Assembly (NCBI GenBank): GCA_947449255.1
Contig: CANFQX010000003.1
Coordinates: 124,001 to 188,000, forward strand
Direction of reading: 5' to 3'
Source: Pseudobdellovibrionaceae bacterium
GTDB taxonomy: Bacteria > Bdellovibrionota > Bdellovibrionia > Bdellovibrionales > Bdellovibrionaceae
Length of the DNA stretch: 64,000 nucleotides
The position numbers and the translations under genes were made by a program. The first letter of the stretch is position 1; each line of letters begins with the position of its first letter. Shown one piece after another: positions 17,414 to 27,087 of the stretch. Under the pieces are notes generated by a model. That model saw only the letters and a program-made list of their open reading frames with translations. It ran no database searches and was not told the DNA's origin.

Positions 17414-19111
17414 ATGTCATCGGTCAAAGTTGGTGAAATTTTAGTAAAGCTCGGATTGTTGAAATCTGATCAATTTGCATCAGCTGTTGAAGAACAAAAA
17501 AAATCCGGTCAAAAATTGACACAAGTGATTCTTCAGTTTGGATATCTAAAAGAAAGTCAAATTTTGTCAGCACTTCAAACTCATTATGGTGTTCAGGGTG
17601 TCGATGTCGGAAAGTTTCAAATAGATCCAGCGGTCATTTCATTGATTCCTCAGGAAATCTGCAACAAGTACACATTGATTCCTATTCAAAAAGCGGGTGG
17701 CACGCTGCTTGTTGCATTCAGTGATCCAGGAAATATTGTTGTTAAAGAGGATTTACGATTTATAACAAGAGGTAAGATTCAACCGGTGGTGGGAACCGAA
17801 GTTTCCATTGCTGCTGCTATTGAAAAACACTACGGCGGCAACATCAAAGTCAAGGCACTAGTTGAAATGGCATCGTCCGAAAAAGGGGATGGTGAAGAGG
17901 GAAGTTCAGATCAAATTGTTGATCTTGGAAGTGATGAGAAAGACGCTCCGATCGTAAAGTTTGTAAATTCAATTTTAGTCGATGCTATAAGACGAAAAGT
18001 CTCAGATATTCACTTTGAACCTTATGAAAAAAAATATCGCATACGATTTCGAATTGATGGAAATTTAATCGAGGCCACAGCGCCGCCCACCGTGGCTGCA
18101 GCGGCAATTTCATCTCGGGTTAAAATTATGTCCAAACTTGATATCGCTGAAAGACGACGACCTCAGGATGGCCGTATGTCAGTGCGCACTGTTCAAGGAA
18201 AGGCCATGGATTTTCGGGTGAGTGTACTGCCCACAATGTGGGGTGAAAAAATTGTCCTTCGCTTGCTAGATAAAGCCAATTTGCAACTGGATATGACTAA
18301 ATTAGGTTTTGAAGAAGATGACCTCAAACTATTTAAAAGCAATGTTCATCAACCACAGGGAATGGTGTTAATTACAGGTCCAACGGGCTCAGGTAAAACA
18401 ACCACCATCTATTCTGCTTTGGCTGAGTTAAATCAGCCTGACGTGAATATTGCAACGGCAGAAGATCCCGTTGAATTCAATCTTGAGGGTATCAATCAAG
18501 TTCAGATGAATTCTGACATTGATTTAACTTTTTCTAGTGCATTGAAATCGTTTCTTCGTCAAGATCCAGATATTGTGATGGTAGGGGAGATTCGAGACTT
18601 GGATACGGCCGAAATTGCATTTAAAGCAGCATCGACAGGTCACTTGGTCGTTAGTACTTTGCATACAAACGATGCGCCCTCAACAGTGATTCGTCTAACT
18701 GAAATGGGTATTCCAACCTATATTATTACTTCAACGATAAACCTTATTGTGGCCCAGAGATTAGTTGGGCGTATTTGTGAATCTTGTAAAGTTCCGATCG
18801 AAGTGTTGAAGGATGTCATCATAGATTTGGGTGTGGCTCCAGGGGATGTTGGCGAATACAAGCTCTTTAAGGGAAGAGGTTGTGCAACCTGCAACGGAAC
18901 TGGAATCAAGGGCCGAGCGGCCATCTACGAATTGATGAGCATGACCGAAGTTATGAAAGAGGCCATTTTGAAAGAATCTTCGACAAGTGAATTGCGAGTG
19001 CTTTGTCGAGAGCAGGGTATGAGAACACTTCGTCGAAGTGCTCTACTGAAATTAAAACGCGGAATTACAACCATAGAAGAAGTGCTAAATGCATCGATAA
19101 AGGATATGTGA
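17414..19111 (+). CDS. pilB: Type IV pilus extension ATPase PilB
   Basis: PilB is the hexameric cytoplasmic ATPase that drives pilus assembly. The 565-residue product has an N-terminal MshEN/GspE domain (residues 1-140) and a linker. The GspE-type ATPase core then shows the Asp box, the P-loop GPTGSGKT (322-329), a Walker-B-type DIVMVGEIRD and the His box STLHTNDA. The tetracysteine zinc knuckle (CESC and CATCNGTG) that marks assembly ATPases rather than PilT is present. GGGGAG-type ribosome signals precede the ATG. It heads a pilB, pilT-like, pilC, pilS, pilR operon, and the stop codon shares a base with the next start. Confidence 0.96.
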   Translation: MSSVKVGEILVKLGLLKSDQFASAVEEQKKSGQKLTQVILQFGYLKESQILSALQTHYGVQGVDVGKFQIDPAVISLIPQEICNKYTLIPIQKAGGTLLVAFSDPGNIVVKEDLRFITRGKIQPVVGTEVSIAAAIEKHYGGNIKVKALVEMASSEKGDGEEGSSDQIVDLGSDEKDAPIVKFVNSILVDAIRRKVSDIHFEPYEKKYRIRFRIDGNLIEATAPPTVAAAAISSRVKIMSKLDIAERRRPQDGRMSVRTVQGKAMDFRVSVLPTMWGEKIVLRLLDKANLQLDMTKLGFEEDDLKLFKSNVHQPQGMVLITGPTGSGKTTTIYSALAELNQPDVNIATAEDPVEFNLEGINQVQMNSDIDLTFSSALKSFLRQDPDIVMVGEIRDLDTAEIAFKAASTGHLVVSTLHTNDAPSTVIRLTEMGIPTYIITSTINLIVAQRLVGRICESCKVPIEVLKDVIIDLGVAPGDVGEYKLFKGRGCATCNGTGIKGRAAIYELMSMTEVMKEAILKESSTSELRVLCREQGMRTLRRSALLKLKRGITTIEEVLNASIKDM

Positions 19112-20154
19112 TGAGTTTAACGGAGCTTCTCTTACAGGCTAAATCTAAAGGATCTCAAGAATTTTTATTTATAGTGGGCAGCGAACCTCGCGTTCGAACC
19201 AGTCAAGGATGGGAGATATTAAGAAATTCTCCCGGTTTGATCACTGAGTGGAGATTGCTCCAACAAAGTTTTTTGGATAGTGTACAAGCTACAGACCTAG
19301 AAAATAGTGGACAGGTTCACGGTGAAACTTCCTTCGAAAATCTCAGGATGGGTTTTTCTTTTTTTCAGAAAAATGAAACGATGAAGGCCTTAATAGATTT
19401 AGATGTTGATGGCTCAACTGACGAAATTCATATTCCCCCAAGTGTGATAGAGACCTGCGTGTTAATGAAAGGTTTAATGATCCTTTCTGGCTCTGGAGAG
19501 TCGGGACAAGCGGCGGCTTTATTTAAACTGATAACAAAAATGAGTGAGGAAAAATCATTTCTTGGCGCAGTTTTTTCTGCAAAACCTTTTCCGCAGGTCA
19601 GGGAGGCAAAAGCGACCCTTCTTTACCACTCTGGTGTCTTCTCGGGTCCTCAGGAAAAAGAATCTTTTTTAGCAGGAGTTGATCTGGTTATATATCATGG
19701 AGAATCCGATGAGTCCTCATTTTTGGATGCATTAGCCTTAGCTGAGAGAGGAATCTTTGTTATTTACTCCATGAAAGGTCCTTCAATTACGAACTCATTG
19801 CGTCGTTGTCTTTCGGTTTTGACGAAAAAATTTGATCACCATGGCCCCTCAAGGCTGGCTGATGTCTTCACTTTGGGATGCAGTCAATATGCTATGAACG
19901 GAATCAATAATAAGCGCGTATTTGCCCATGAGGTTCTCTTAGCTAAGCCACAAGTTCGCGAGCTGATAGAGAATGAAAATATCAAGGGGCTTGAGTTGTT
20001 GGCAAGTTCTGCTCCAGAAAACTCGGGCATATTAACTTTAAATCAATCAATCCTTCAGCACTTGATTCGACGTCGCGTCTCTCTGAAGGTGGCTTTTGAG
20101 ACTTCGAGGGATCCTGATAGCTTGGATCAACTGTTGAAAAAGGTAGGCATTTAG
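19111..20154 (+). CDS. Degenerate PilT-like protein lacking the Walker A lysine
   Basis: This gene sits where pilT is expected, between pilB and pilC. The start at 19111 follows AAAGGA and overlaps the pilB stop in TGATG. The 347-residue product has the size and layout of PilT. The segment aligning with PilT's GLVLVTGPTGSGKS reads GLMILSGSGESGQA, so the P-loop lysine is Q133 and the second P-loop residue is also altered. The Walker B region (VGEMRD in PilT) reads YHGESDE, and the His box (TLHT) reads IYSMKG. It is therefore probably a non-hydrolysing PilT paralogue that could bind or cap the PilB/PilC motor. True retraction would need another pilT elsewhere. No frameshift is seen, so it looks maintained rather than decaying. 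Confidence 0.8.
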   Translation: MSLTELLLQAKSKGSQEFLFIVGSEPRVRTSQGWEILRNSPGLITEWRLLQQSFLDSVQATDLENSGQVHGETSFENLRMGFSFFQKNETMKALIDLDVDGSTDEIHIPPSVIETCVLMKGLMILSGSGESGQAAALFKLITKMSEEKSFLGAVFSAKPFPQVREAKATLLYHSGVFSGPQEKESFLAGVDLVIYHGESDESSFLDALALAERGIFVIYSMKGPSITNSLRRCLSVLTKKFDHHGPSRLADVFTLGCSQYAMNGINNKRVFAHEVLLAKPQVRELIENENIKGLELLASSAPENSGILTLNQSILQHLIRRRVSLKVAFETSRDPDSLDQLLKKVGI

Positions 20155-20156
20155 AA

Positions 20157-21356
20157 ATGGCAAAATATAAATATCAAGCAAAAAATGCCAAGGGCCAGCT
20201 GGTGTCCGGCGAATTTGAGGCAGCCAATCAGTCAGATGCTTTGATTAAATTGCGCGCTCAGCAAATGAAACCACTGCGACTCAACGTAGTTAAGGCATCA
20301 GCTCCTTCAATTTTTGCTGCTCGCGTGGACACCAAAGATTTGCAAATTTTCACTAGGCAGTTTTCGACTCTCATCAATGCTGGGGTTCCTGTGATGGACT
20401 CCTTGAAAATTCTTTCTGAAGGTTTACGTCCGGGTATTTTGAAGGAAGCCTCGGCTGATGTTAAAAAATCCATTGAAGAGGGAACACATTTAGCGGATGC
20501 CATGGCAAAGAGGCCCGCTGTTTTCGATAAACTTTATTGTAATATGATTCAGGCGGGGGAAGAAGCCGGTATTCTGGATCTTATATTGCAAAGGCTAGCG
20601 CTTTATATGGAAAAATCTGAAAAGATTAAGGGTCAGGTTAAGGGTGCTATGGTTTATCCAGCAGTCATTTTGAGTGTGGCGTTCCTAGTTATTGGAGGAA
20701 TCTTGGTTTTTATTATACCAAAATTTATGGAGTTTTTTGCTTCCTCGGGAGCAGAACCACCAGCCCTCACTCAGTTTGTAGTAGACTTGAGTCATTCCTT
20801 GACCACATATTGGTATGTCTATTTGGGTGTCATTGTAGGCCTCCCAATTTTAATCAGCAAATATGTAAAAACCCCAGAAGGCAAAATTATTTTTGATAAA
20901 ATTATTTTTCACTCCCCCGTTTTAGGCGAGGTGATTCAGAAATCTTCTATTGCACGTCTGAGTAGAACCTTGGGAACTTTGCTTTCATCAGGAGTTGGTT
21001 TAATTCAAGCCATCGAGATTGCAGCAAGAACAGCAGGTAATTCAGTCGTTGAACAGGCTCTGCTGCGATCAAAAGAATCCATAATTGGTGGTGGAACTTT
21101 TGCAAAGCCACTCTTGAAGGAGAAGGCCTTTCCAGACATGGTGGTTCAGATGATTTCAATCGGCGAACAGTCGGGTACGATGGATATCATGCTTGGAAAA
21201 ATTGCTGACTTTTATGAAGATGAGGTAGAATCTGCGGTGAAGGCGATGACTTCCATTATGGAGCCTCTGATGTTGGTTTTCTTGGGCGGTGTCATTGCCG
21301 TGCTAGTGGTCGCCATGTATCTGCCAATTTTCAATATGGCTGGAAATATCAAATAA
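20157..21356 (+). CDS. pilC: Type IV pilus inner-membrane platform protein PilC
   Basis: PilC (GspF family) is the inner-membrane platform that couples the cytoplasmic motor to pilin assembly. The 399-residue product starts with KYKYQAKNAKGQLVSGEFEA, the usual N-terminal strand pair. It contains two T2SSF domains, the first with FTRQFSTLINAGVPVMDSL and the second with IARLSRTLGTLLSSGVGLIQAI. The membrane helices are around residues 165-190, 215-235 and 370-395. Length fits the family. It starts two bases after the PilT-like gene and ends one base before pilS. Confidence 0.96.
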   Translation: MAKYKYQAKNAKGQLVSGEFEAANQSDALIKLRAQQMKPLRLNVVKASAPSIFAARVDTKDLQIFTRQFSTLINAGVPVMDSLKILSEGLRPGILKEASADVKKSIEEGTHLADAMAKRPAVFDKLYCNMIQAGEEAGILDLILQRLALYMEKSEKIKGQVKGAMVYPAVILSVAFLVIGGILVFIIPKFMEFFASSGAEPPALTQFVVDLSHSLTTYWYVYLGVIVGLPILISKYVKTPEGKIIFDKIIFHSPVLGEVIQKSSIARLSRTLGTLLSSGVGLIQAIEIAARTAGNSVVEQALLRSKESIIGGGTFAKPLLKEKAFPDMVVQMISIGEQSGTMDIMLGKIADFYEDEVESAVKAMTSIMEPLMLVFLGGVIAVLVVAMYLPIFNMAGNIK

Positions 21357-21357
21357 A

Positions 21358-22950
21358 ATGCGTTTGAGTTATTACGTCAAGCAGAGTGCAAATCAAGGTC
21401 TCACTGTCGAATTTATTCGAGTGGGCCTCTTTGTCCTTATTCTGGTTGTGAGTCTTTTAACGACAATGAATCAGGGAAGTTTCATCAACTGGTCCTTGTT
21501 CTCTCCTTTTTACTCTATTCTTACTGTGGCGCTGGGCTTGCACATTTTATGGATTTCTATCTGGGAAAAATTAGTCAATAAGGATAATATTTTATTTTTG
21601 AGTTTCGTCACTGATGCTCTGTTTATTGCAGCACTCATCTATTACTTCGGGTTGAACCACTCTTTCTTTTTATTCTTGCACTTAGTTAATATTTTATTGG
21701 CCGGAATTATCTTTCGCGGTGTCGGAGCTTACACTCTGGCCTTATTTACCAGCATATTTTTTACTCTAGCCGTATTGTTTTCACCAGAAATGAAAGGGTT
21801 CAATTTTTTCTTTTTATTGGCTCTAAACAATTTGGCTTTTTTTGGAATTGCTGGGCTTTCTGGTTACCTCAGTGAGCAGCTAAATACTGTCGGTCAAGAG
21901 TTGCAGAAAACGGGTCTGAATCTAAGGTCTGCTCAAGATTTTAATCAGGTATTGATTGAAAATATTCCCTCTGGGATGCTCTCGTTCACCGAGCAGGGGG
22001 AATTGCTGACTGCAAACACGTCGGCCGTAGAAATTTTAGAAGACCAGCAACTCATGGCGAAAAATTGGTTTGATATATTTCCAGAGACCACAATGCACAG
22101 CCGAACCTATTTTAAAGGGGATGTCTCATTTAAATCGGCTCCCGAGCAAGAAGTAAAAATTCTTGGACTGACAATTTCTAAAATTTATAGTTCTGAATTG
22201 CAGTCACATCTTTGTATCGCACTCTTTGACGATCTAACGAAGTTTCGACAACTGGAGTACTCCGCTCGGCAAAATGAAAAGATGGCAGCTGTCGGTGGAC
22301 TTGCTGCAGGTATTGCTCATGAAATCAGAAATCCCCTGGCGGGAATCAGCGGGAGTGTAGAGCTGCTTAGTCAAACGACAGCCGATGAAGATGATCGAAA
22401 GTTGATGAGAATAATTCTTCGTGAAATTGATCGACTCAATAATCTAATCACGGAGTTTCTGGAATACTCTAGTCCTGAAACTGCTCCGACCGAGTCGATC
22501 AATTTGGGTCCAATACTGATTGAAGTTCTTGATGCCATAAAATCAGATTCAAAACTCAGATCTGATATTCAGCAGGTGCGTGCTATTGATGAAAATTTGT
22601 TTGTTATAGGAAAAAAAGATAAATTGAAGCAAGTTTTTTTAAACATCATTCTGAACTCTTATCAGGCCATGAATGATAATGACCCAAACAGCAAGGTTTC
22701 AACGATAACGGTCAAGGGATGGATTCACGACGGCGAGTTGAAGCTCAGTATTTCTGATACGGGTTGTGGAATGAGCGAGGCAACTCGCAGAAAAATGTTT
22801 GAACCCTTCCATACCACAAAACCAAAGGGCACAGGTCTGGGGCTAGCCGTCACACATAAGATTCTAGAGGGGCACAGTGCAAAGGTCCTTGTGAACAGTG
22901 AACAAGGTATAGGGACCGAGTTTGTTTTGACATTCCCTAGGGCGCATTGA
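21358..22950 (+). CDS. pilS: Sensor histidine kinase PilS
   Basis: PilS is the membrane sensor kinase of the PilS-PilR system that controls pilin transcription. The 530-residue product has six predicted membrane helices in residues 20-180, a PAS domain (about 195-300, from FNQVLIENIPSGMLSF), HisKA with AAGIAHEIRNPLAG, and HATPase_c with ILNSYQAMND, DTGCGM and GTGLGLAVTHKIL. It follows pilC by one base and precedes pilR. In Pseudomonas PilS senses pilin level through its membrane helices; the same is likely here but not shown. Confidence 0.92.
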   Translation: MRLSYYVKQSANQGLTVEFIRVGLFVLILVVSLLTTMNQGSFINWSLFSPFYSILTVALGLHILWISIWEKLVNKDNILFLSFVTDALFIAALIYYFGLNHSFFLFLHLVNILLAGIIFRGVGAYTLALFTSIFFTLAVLFSPEMKGFNFFFLLALNNLAFFGIAGLSGYLSEQLNTVGQELQKTGLNLRSAQDFNQVLIENIPSGMLSFTEQGELLTANTSAVEILEDQQLMAKNWFDIFPETTMHSRTYFKGDVSFKSAPEQEVKILGLTISKIYSSELQSHLCIALFDDLTKFRQLEYSARQNEKMAAVGGLAAGIAHEIRNPLAGISGSVELLSQTTADEDDRKLMRIILREIDRLNNLITEFLEYSSPETAPTESINLGPILIEVLDAIKSDSKLRSDIQQVRAIDENLFVIGKKDKLKQVFLNIILNSYQAMNDNDPNSKVSTITVKGWIHDGELKLSISDTGCGMSEATRRKMFEPFHTTKPKGTGLGLAVTHKILEGHSAKVLVNSEQGIGTEFVLTFPRAH

Positions 22951-22987
22951 GACAATATTTAAAAACCAAGGTTGTGGGAGCAGATAA

Positions 22988-24394
22988 ATGAAGTCGAGAA
23001 TTCTTGTTGTCGATGATGAAGAATCCATTCGCGAATTTTTAGAGATAATGCTCAAAAAAGAGGGCTATGAAATCACTCTTGCGGAGGATGGCCAAAAAGC
23101 GAAGGATCTGCTCGCAAAGAAAACCTTTGATATGATCATCTCTGATCTTCAGATGCCAAATGTCACAGGCATCGAACTTTTGCGTCATGTGAAAGAAACA
23201 TATCCTGAAATTGTTTTCATGCTGATCACAGCCTTTGGAACAACAGAGACAGCCGTAGAGGCAATGAAGATGGGTGCCTATGACTATTTGACAAAGCCAT
23301 TTAAAATCGATGAAGTGCGACTGAATATACACAATGCTCTGCGCTCTCGAAATTTAGAAGTTGAAAATAGATCACTAAAAAAAGAATTGGTAAAAGAATA
23401 TTCCTTTCAAAATATGATCGGAAATTCAGGCCCCATGCACGCTATTTTTGATTTGGTGAAACGTGTTGCTCAAACGCCTACGAATATTTTAATCACCGGT
23501 GAATCTGGGACAGGTAAAGAAGTTGTTGCAAAGGCCATTCACTATGGTGGAACTCTTAAAGACAGACCCTTTGTTACAGTGAATTGCGGAGCCATCCCCG
23601 AGAACCTTATGGAATCTGAAATGTTTGGGCATAAAAAAGGTTCTTTTACAGGTGCTGTTGCTGAAAAATCAGGACTTTTTGAGGTTGCTGATGGGGGCAC
23701 GCTATTTCTTGATGAAGTCGGTGAGTTGCCATTGACCATTCAAGTAAAACTTCTGCGAGTGATTCAAGAGCGTGTTGTTCGTCGAGTCGGAGCTACGGAC
23801 GATGTCAAAGTGGATGTTCGAATTATTGCAGCCACCAATCGAAATTTAGAGGACATGGTCGCCAAAGGAACATTCAGACAAGATTTGTTCTATCGTCTGA
23901 ATGTTATTAATATTCGAACGCCGGGCCTTCGTGAACGTCGCGAGGACATTCCACTTTTAGCAAATCATTTTTTGAAGAAGTACAACGAGCGATTAAATAA
24001 AAGTATCGGTGGAATCAGCACGGAAGCCATGGATATTTTGAAGTCCTATGACTATCCAGGCAACGTGCGGGAACTTGAAAATATGATCGAACGGACTGTG
24101 GCCTTAGAAGGCGGCGCTACAATTTTGCCTGAGTCCTTGCCGCCAATAGTAAATACTTTGTCAGGTCGAAAAATGGCCTCATCGAATGAAATCGAAATCG
24201 GTGAAGATGGTGTTGATTTAGAAAAAGTCATTGGCCAAATTGAAAAAGAACTGCTGATCAAAGCCATTCATGCTGGCAATGGTGTTAAGAAAAAAGCTGC
24301 AAAATTACTAAAAATATCATTTAGGTCGATGAGATATCGCGTGGAAAAATACAACCTCGGTGTTTTAGGTGATGACGAGTTGGATGAAGAATAA
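22988..24394 (+). CDS. pilR: Sigma-54 response regulator PilR
   Basis: PilR is the sigma-54 activator paired with PilS. The 468-residue product has a receiver domain (VDDEES, phospho-acceptor in MIISDLQMPN, switch lysine in LTKPF). The AAA+ domain has GESGTGKE, the sigma-54 contact loop as GSFTGA (S for A at the second position) and FLDEVGEL. A C-terminal Fis-type helix-turn-helix (VKKKAAKLLKISFRSMRYRV) follows. It comes 37 bases after pilS and is followed by a strong terminator, so it closes the pil operon. The likely target, a pilA gene, is not in the window. Confidence 0.92.
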   Translation: MKSRILVVDDEESIREFLEIMLKKEGYEITLAEDGQKAKDLLAKKTFDMIISDLQMPNVTGIELLRHVKETYPEIVFMLITAFGTTETAVEAMKMGAYDYLTKPFKIDEVRLNIHNALRSRNLEVENRSLKKELVKEYSFQNMIGNSGPMHAIFDLVKRVAQTPTNILITGESGTGKEVVAKAIHYGGTLKDRPFVTVNCGAIPENLMESEMFGHKKGSFTGAVAEKSGLFEVADGGTLFLDEVGELPLTIQVKLLRVIQERVVRRVGATDDVKVDVRIIAATNRNLEDMVAKGTFRQDLFYRLNVINIRTPGLRERREDIPLLANHFLKKYNERLNKSIGGISTEAMDILKSYDYPGNVRELENMIERTVALEGGATILPESLPPIVNTLSGRKMASSNEIEIGEDGVDLEKVIGQIEKELLIKAIHAGNGVKKKAAKLLKISFRSMRYRVEKYNLGVLGDDELDEE

Positions 24395-24444
24395 AGTCCG
24401 CAATAGTCATTAAGTCAGTGGTGAATTGAAAATAAAAAAAACCA

Positions 24445-24482
24445 AGCAAAGCCAACTTAAAAAGAGTTGGTTTTGCTTTTTT
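24445..24482 (+). terminator. Intrinsic terminator closing the pil operon
   Basis: A 13-base-pair stem (AGCAAAGCCAACT with AGTTGGTTTTGCT, one G-T pair) and a seven-base loop end in a run of six T. It lies 50 bases after the pilR stop. Confidence 0.9.
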
Positions 24483-24602
24483 GCAGTCTTTGGATTTTAA
24501 ATATATGAAGTCTCTGTGATAGTCTCCGTGATAATTTCTGAGTTGTCATTTTTATGAGGACCGGAGCTGTGCTAGGTTGACAGCTATTGGAGACTAAATA
24601 AA

Positions 24603-26966
24603 ATGCCAAATATGCCCCGGACTCAAAGAAAATCCTCTTGTACTGTCTATGGGGTGGCCATCATTGCGATTTTGAGCCTTGCCTGGCAGATTTTTAATTT
24701 TTCAGCTTTGAGCGACAAGTTGGGTTCTAATTTTGAAAAGGATCTCAGAATCTCTTTTTTTGCCAGCGCCATTTTTTTATTTTTTTCTGTTATGGTGTCC
24801 ACTTACTTTCTTTGGCGGCAGATTCAAAGAGATGAGAGGCGTGAAGCAATGCTGATTAACGCCAATAATGAATTGAATCAAAAAAATTCTGAACTAGAGG
24901 CTAGGACGTTAGAGGTCAAGCTAAGAGAAGCAGCACTCAGAGATATTTTCGATCAAGCGGCAGAGGGCATATTAGTGGCAGACGCTGAGGGGCATTATGT
25001 TGAGCTCAATAGAGCCGCTGAAGATATGCTGGGCTATAGGCGCAGTGAGTTGATTGGGCGAAATTTTCAGGATTTTATTTCCTTTGATGAAATACCTAGA
25101 TTTAATTCACTCAAGGAAAAAATGCTAAAACCGGGCGATATAAATGTCAGCAAATGGCACTTAAAAACAAAAACCGGTGTGTTTTTAGAAGTTGAAGTGA
25201 CCGGGAAAATCTATCCAGATAAGTCCTGGATGACTTTCATTCGAGATATCACTCAAAAACAAGACTCGTTTAGGCGCCTGACATTTTTATCTGAAATCAG
25301 TCAAATTTTTAATGAGACTTTAGACTTCTATGGCAGACTTCAGAAGACGGCTGAAAGTTTAGTCCCTAGTTTCGCTGATATTTGCATCATCAGTGTCTTT
25401 GAAGAAAAAAAACTAATATTGGGCGCGACGATTCATCGTGATCCACTAAAATCAAATCTGTTGATTCAAGTCGCAAAGCAGATTATGGACCTTGAGACTC
25501 ACCACGAAGAAAGAGACTTTCTGATCGCAGGGAATTCAATTTTTATTGATAATATTTCAGCGAGCCACTTTCCAATCGATCAAATCACCGACAAGTATAA
25601 AAGTTGTTTTGGAACTTTGCAGATCACTTCCTATATTGCTATTCCTATGCGAGCTCGTGGAAAAACTATTGGTATTTTATCTCTTGCACGCACTGAGGTG
25701 AGCAAGAATTTCACAGAAGACGACTTTATCTTTGCTAAGGCTATTTCATATAGGTGTGCCCTTGCTGCCGACAATGCAAAACTTTTCTTAGATGCACTAA
25801 ATGCCCTTAAGGATCGCGAGCATTTGTTGTCCATCGTATCTCATGATCTGAAGAATCCTCTTTTTGCGATTCAGATGGCCATCAAAAATTTCCAGAAAAT
25901 GAAGTCCTACAATACCGATGAAGTTGATAAAATCAGTCATTTGATCGAAAATGCGGTGGGTTTAATGCAGAAACTTATTTTCGATCTGTTGGATTTTACA
26001 GAGATTGAGTCGGGGACATTTACTGTAGAAAGGCTGCCCGTGGATGTCGTGGGTTTGGTGAATTCAGCGCTTGATATTTTAAGTCTCGCAATTAAGGAAA
26101 AAAACATCAATTTTAAACTCGAGGCCTCAGATAAACTTCCCCAGGTTTTTTGCGATAAGGGAAGAATTATTCAAGTGCTTTGGAACTTAATGGGAAATGC
26201 CATTAAATTTACTCCCACAGGTGGGGAGATTGAACTGAAAGTTGAGCGACAAGATAATTTGGTTCTATTTTCAGTCCATGACAATGGGCCGGGTATTAAG
26301 GCAGAAAATTTGAATTTTATTTTTCAACGCTTTTGGCAATCGAAGGAGTCAAAAAGCTTAGGAACTGGTCTGGGACTTTCAATTGCCAAGGGAATTATAG
26401 AGGCCCATGGAGGTCGTATTTGGGCCGAGAGCCAAGTGGGCTTAGGGACCACTGTTTTCTTTACGATTCCCAGTGTCCAAAGCAGAGTTCATGTCTGGGA
26501 TAAGAAAGATTCGGCGGAATTCCCGCTGAAAAATGATTTTATCTTGTTGGTTGATGACTCCTCAGATCTTCGCTTGTTGATGCGAATGCTACTGGAAAGA
26601 GTTGGTGCTCAAATTGTTGAAGCATCGACCGTTGCAGAGGCTGAGATGGCCCTAAAACAAGCCGAGAACTTACCCTATAATGCTATCATTACCGATATCG
26701 ATATGCCCGTTGAGGATGGATTTGTGCTGTTAGATCGAGTGCGGTCGTCTGCTTTTGGGAAAAATGTACCGGTGATTGCATTGACTGGTTTTTCTGCTCC
26801 AGAGGAAATAGAAAAGATAATGAAAGCTGGATTTAATTTATGCTTTACGAAACCCGTTGATTTTGAAAAATTAGTCCAGGCCATCCAACAGCTGCTTCAT
26901 TCTATGGTCAAAACCGATGATACCAAGAGAAAAGAGATGCTGCTCTTGAAGCAGCAAGAGCTCTAG
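24603..26966 (+). CDS. Hybrid sensor histidine kinase (PAS-GAF-HisKA-HATPase-receiver)
   Basis: The 787-residue product has two N-terminal membrane helices (about residues 12-32 and 48-68) and a coiled segment. A PAS domain (about 105-215, from LRDIFDQAAEGILVADAEG) and a GAF domain (about 230-395) come next. The kinase core has HisKA with LSIVSHDLKNPLFAIQ and HATPase_c with NLMGNAIKFTPTGGE and GTGLGLSIAKGII. A C-terminal receiver follows with LVDDSSD, a phospho-acceptor in ITDIDMP and a FTKP switch lysine. Such hybrids pass phosphate within the protein and then to a separate phosphotransferase or regulator; none is adjacent. It stands alone between two non-coding gaps, so its partner must be encoded elsewhere. 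Confidence 0.9.
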   Translation: MPNMPRTQRKSSCTVYGVAIIAILSLAWQIFNFSALSDKLGSNFEKDLRISFFASAIFLFFSVMVSTYFLWRQIQRDERREAMLINANNELNQKNSELEARTLEVKLREAALRDIFDQAAEGILVADAEGHYVELNRAAEDMLGYRRSELIGRNFQDFISFDEIPRFNSLKEKMLKPGDINVSKWHLKTKTGVFLEVEVTGKIYPDKSWMTFIRDITQKQDSFRRLTFLSEISQIFNETLDFYGRLQKTAESLVPSFADICIISVFEEKKLILGATIHRDPLKSNLLIQVAKQIMDLETHHEERDFLIAGNSIFIDNISASHFPIDQITDKYKSCFGTLQITSYIAIPMRARGKTIGILSLARTEVSKNFTEDDFIFAKAISYRCALAADNAKLFLDALNALKDREHLLSIVSHDLKNPLFAIQMAIKNFQKMKSYNTDEVDKISHLIENAVGLMQKLIFDLLDFTEIESGTFTVERLPVDVVGLVNSALDILSLAIKEKNINFKLEASDKLPQVFCDKGRIIQVLWNLMGNAIKFTPTGGEIELKVERQDNLVLFSVHDNGPGIKAENLNFIFQRFWQSKESKSLGTGLGLSIAKGIIEAHGGRIWAESQVGLGTTVFFTIPSVQSRVHVWDKKDSAEFPLKNDFILLVDDSSDLRLLMRMLLERVGAQIVEASTVAEAEMALKQAENLPYNAIITDIDMPVEDGFVLLDRVRSSAFGKNVPVIALTGFSAPEEIEKIMKAGFNLCFTKPVDFEKLVQAIQQLLHSMVKTDDTKRKEMLLLKQQEL

Positions 26967-26976
26967 GATTTGCAAA

Positions 26977-27087
26977 ATGGGAGAATTTTGGATCCTGATG
27001 AGACACCTGGAACGGTTAAAACGTAGACAGGCTTTGCTGAAAAAAAATATTTTTGCACATGTTTCATTAAGAGATCAAAAAAACTAA
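26977..27087 (+). CDS. Possible 36-residue small protein after the hybrid kinase
   Basis: A short frame begins at ATG 26977, ten bases after the hybrid kinase stop, with AGGA eight bases upstream. It encodes a basic, Leu-rich peptide (MGEFWILMRHLERLKRR at the start) of 36 residues that could form an amphipathic helix. There is no homologue I recognise and random occurrence is quite possible. Confidence 0.2.
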   Translation: MGEFWILMRHLERLKRRQALLKKNIFAHVSLRDQKN

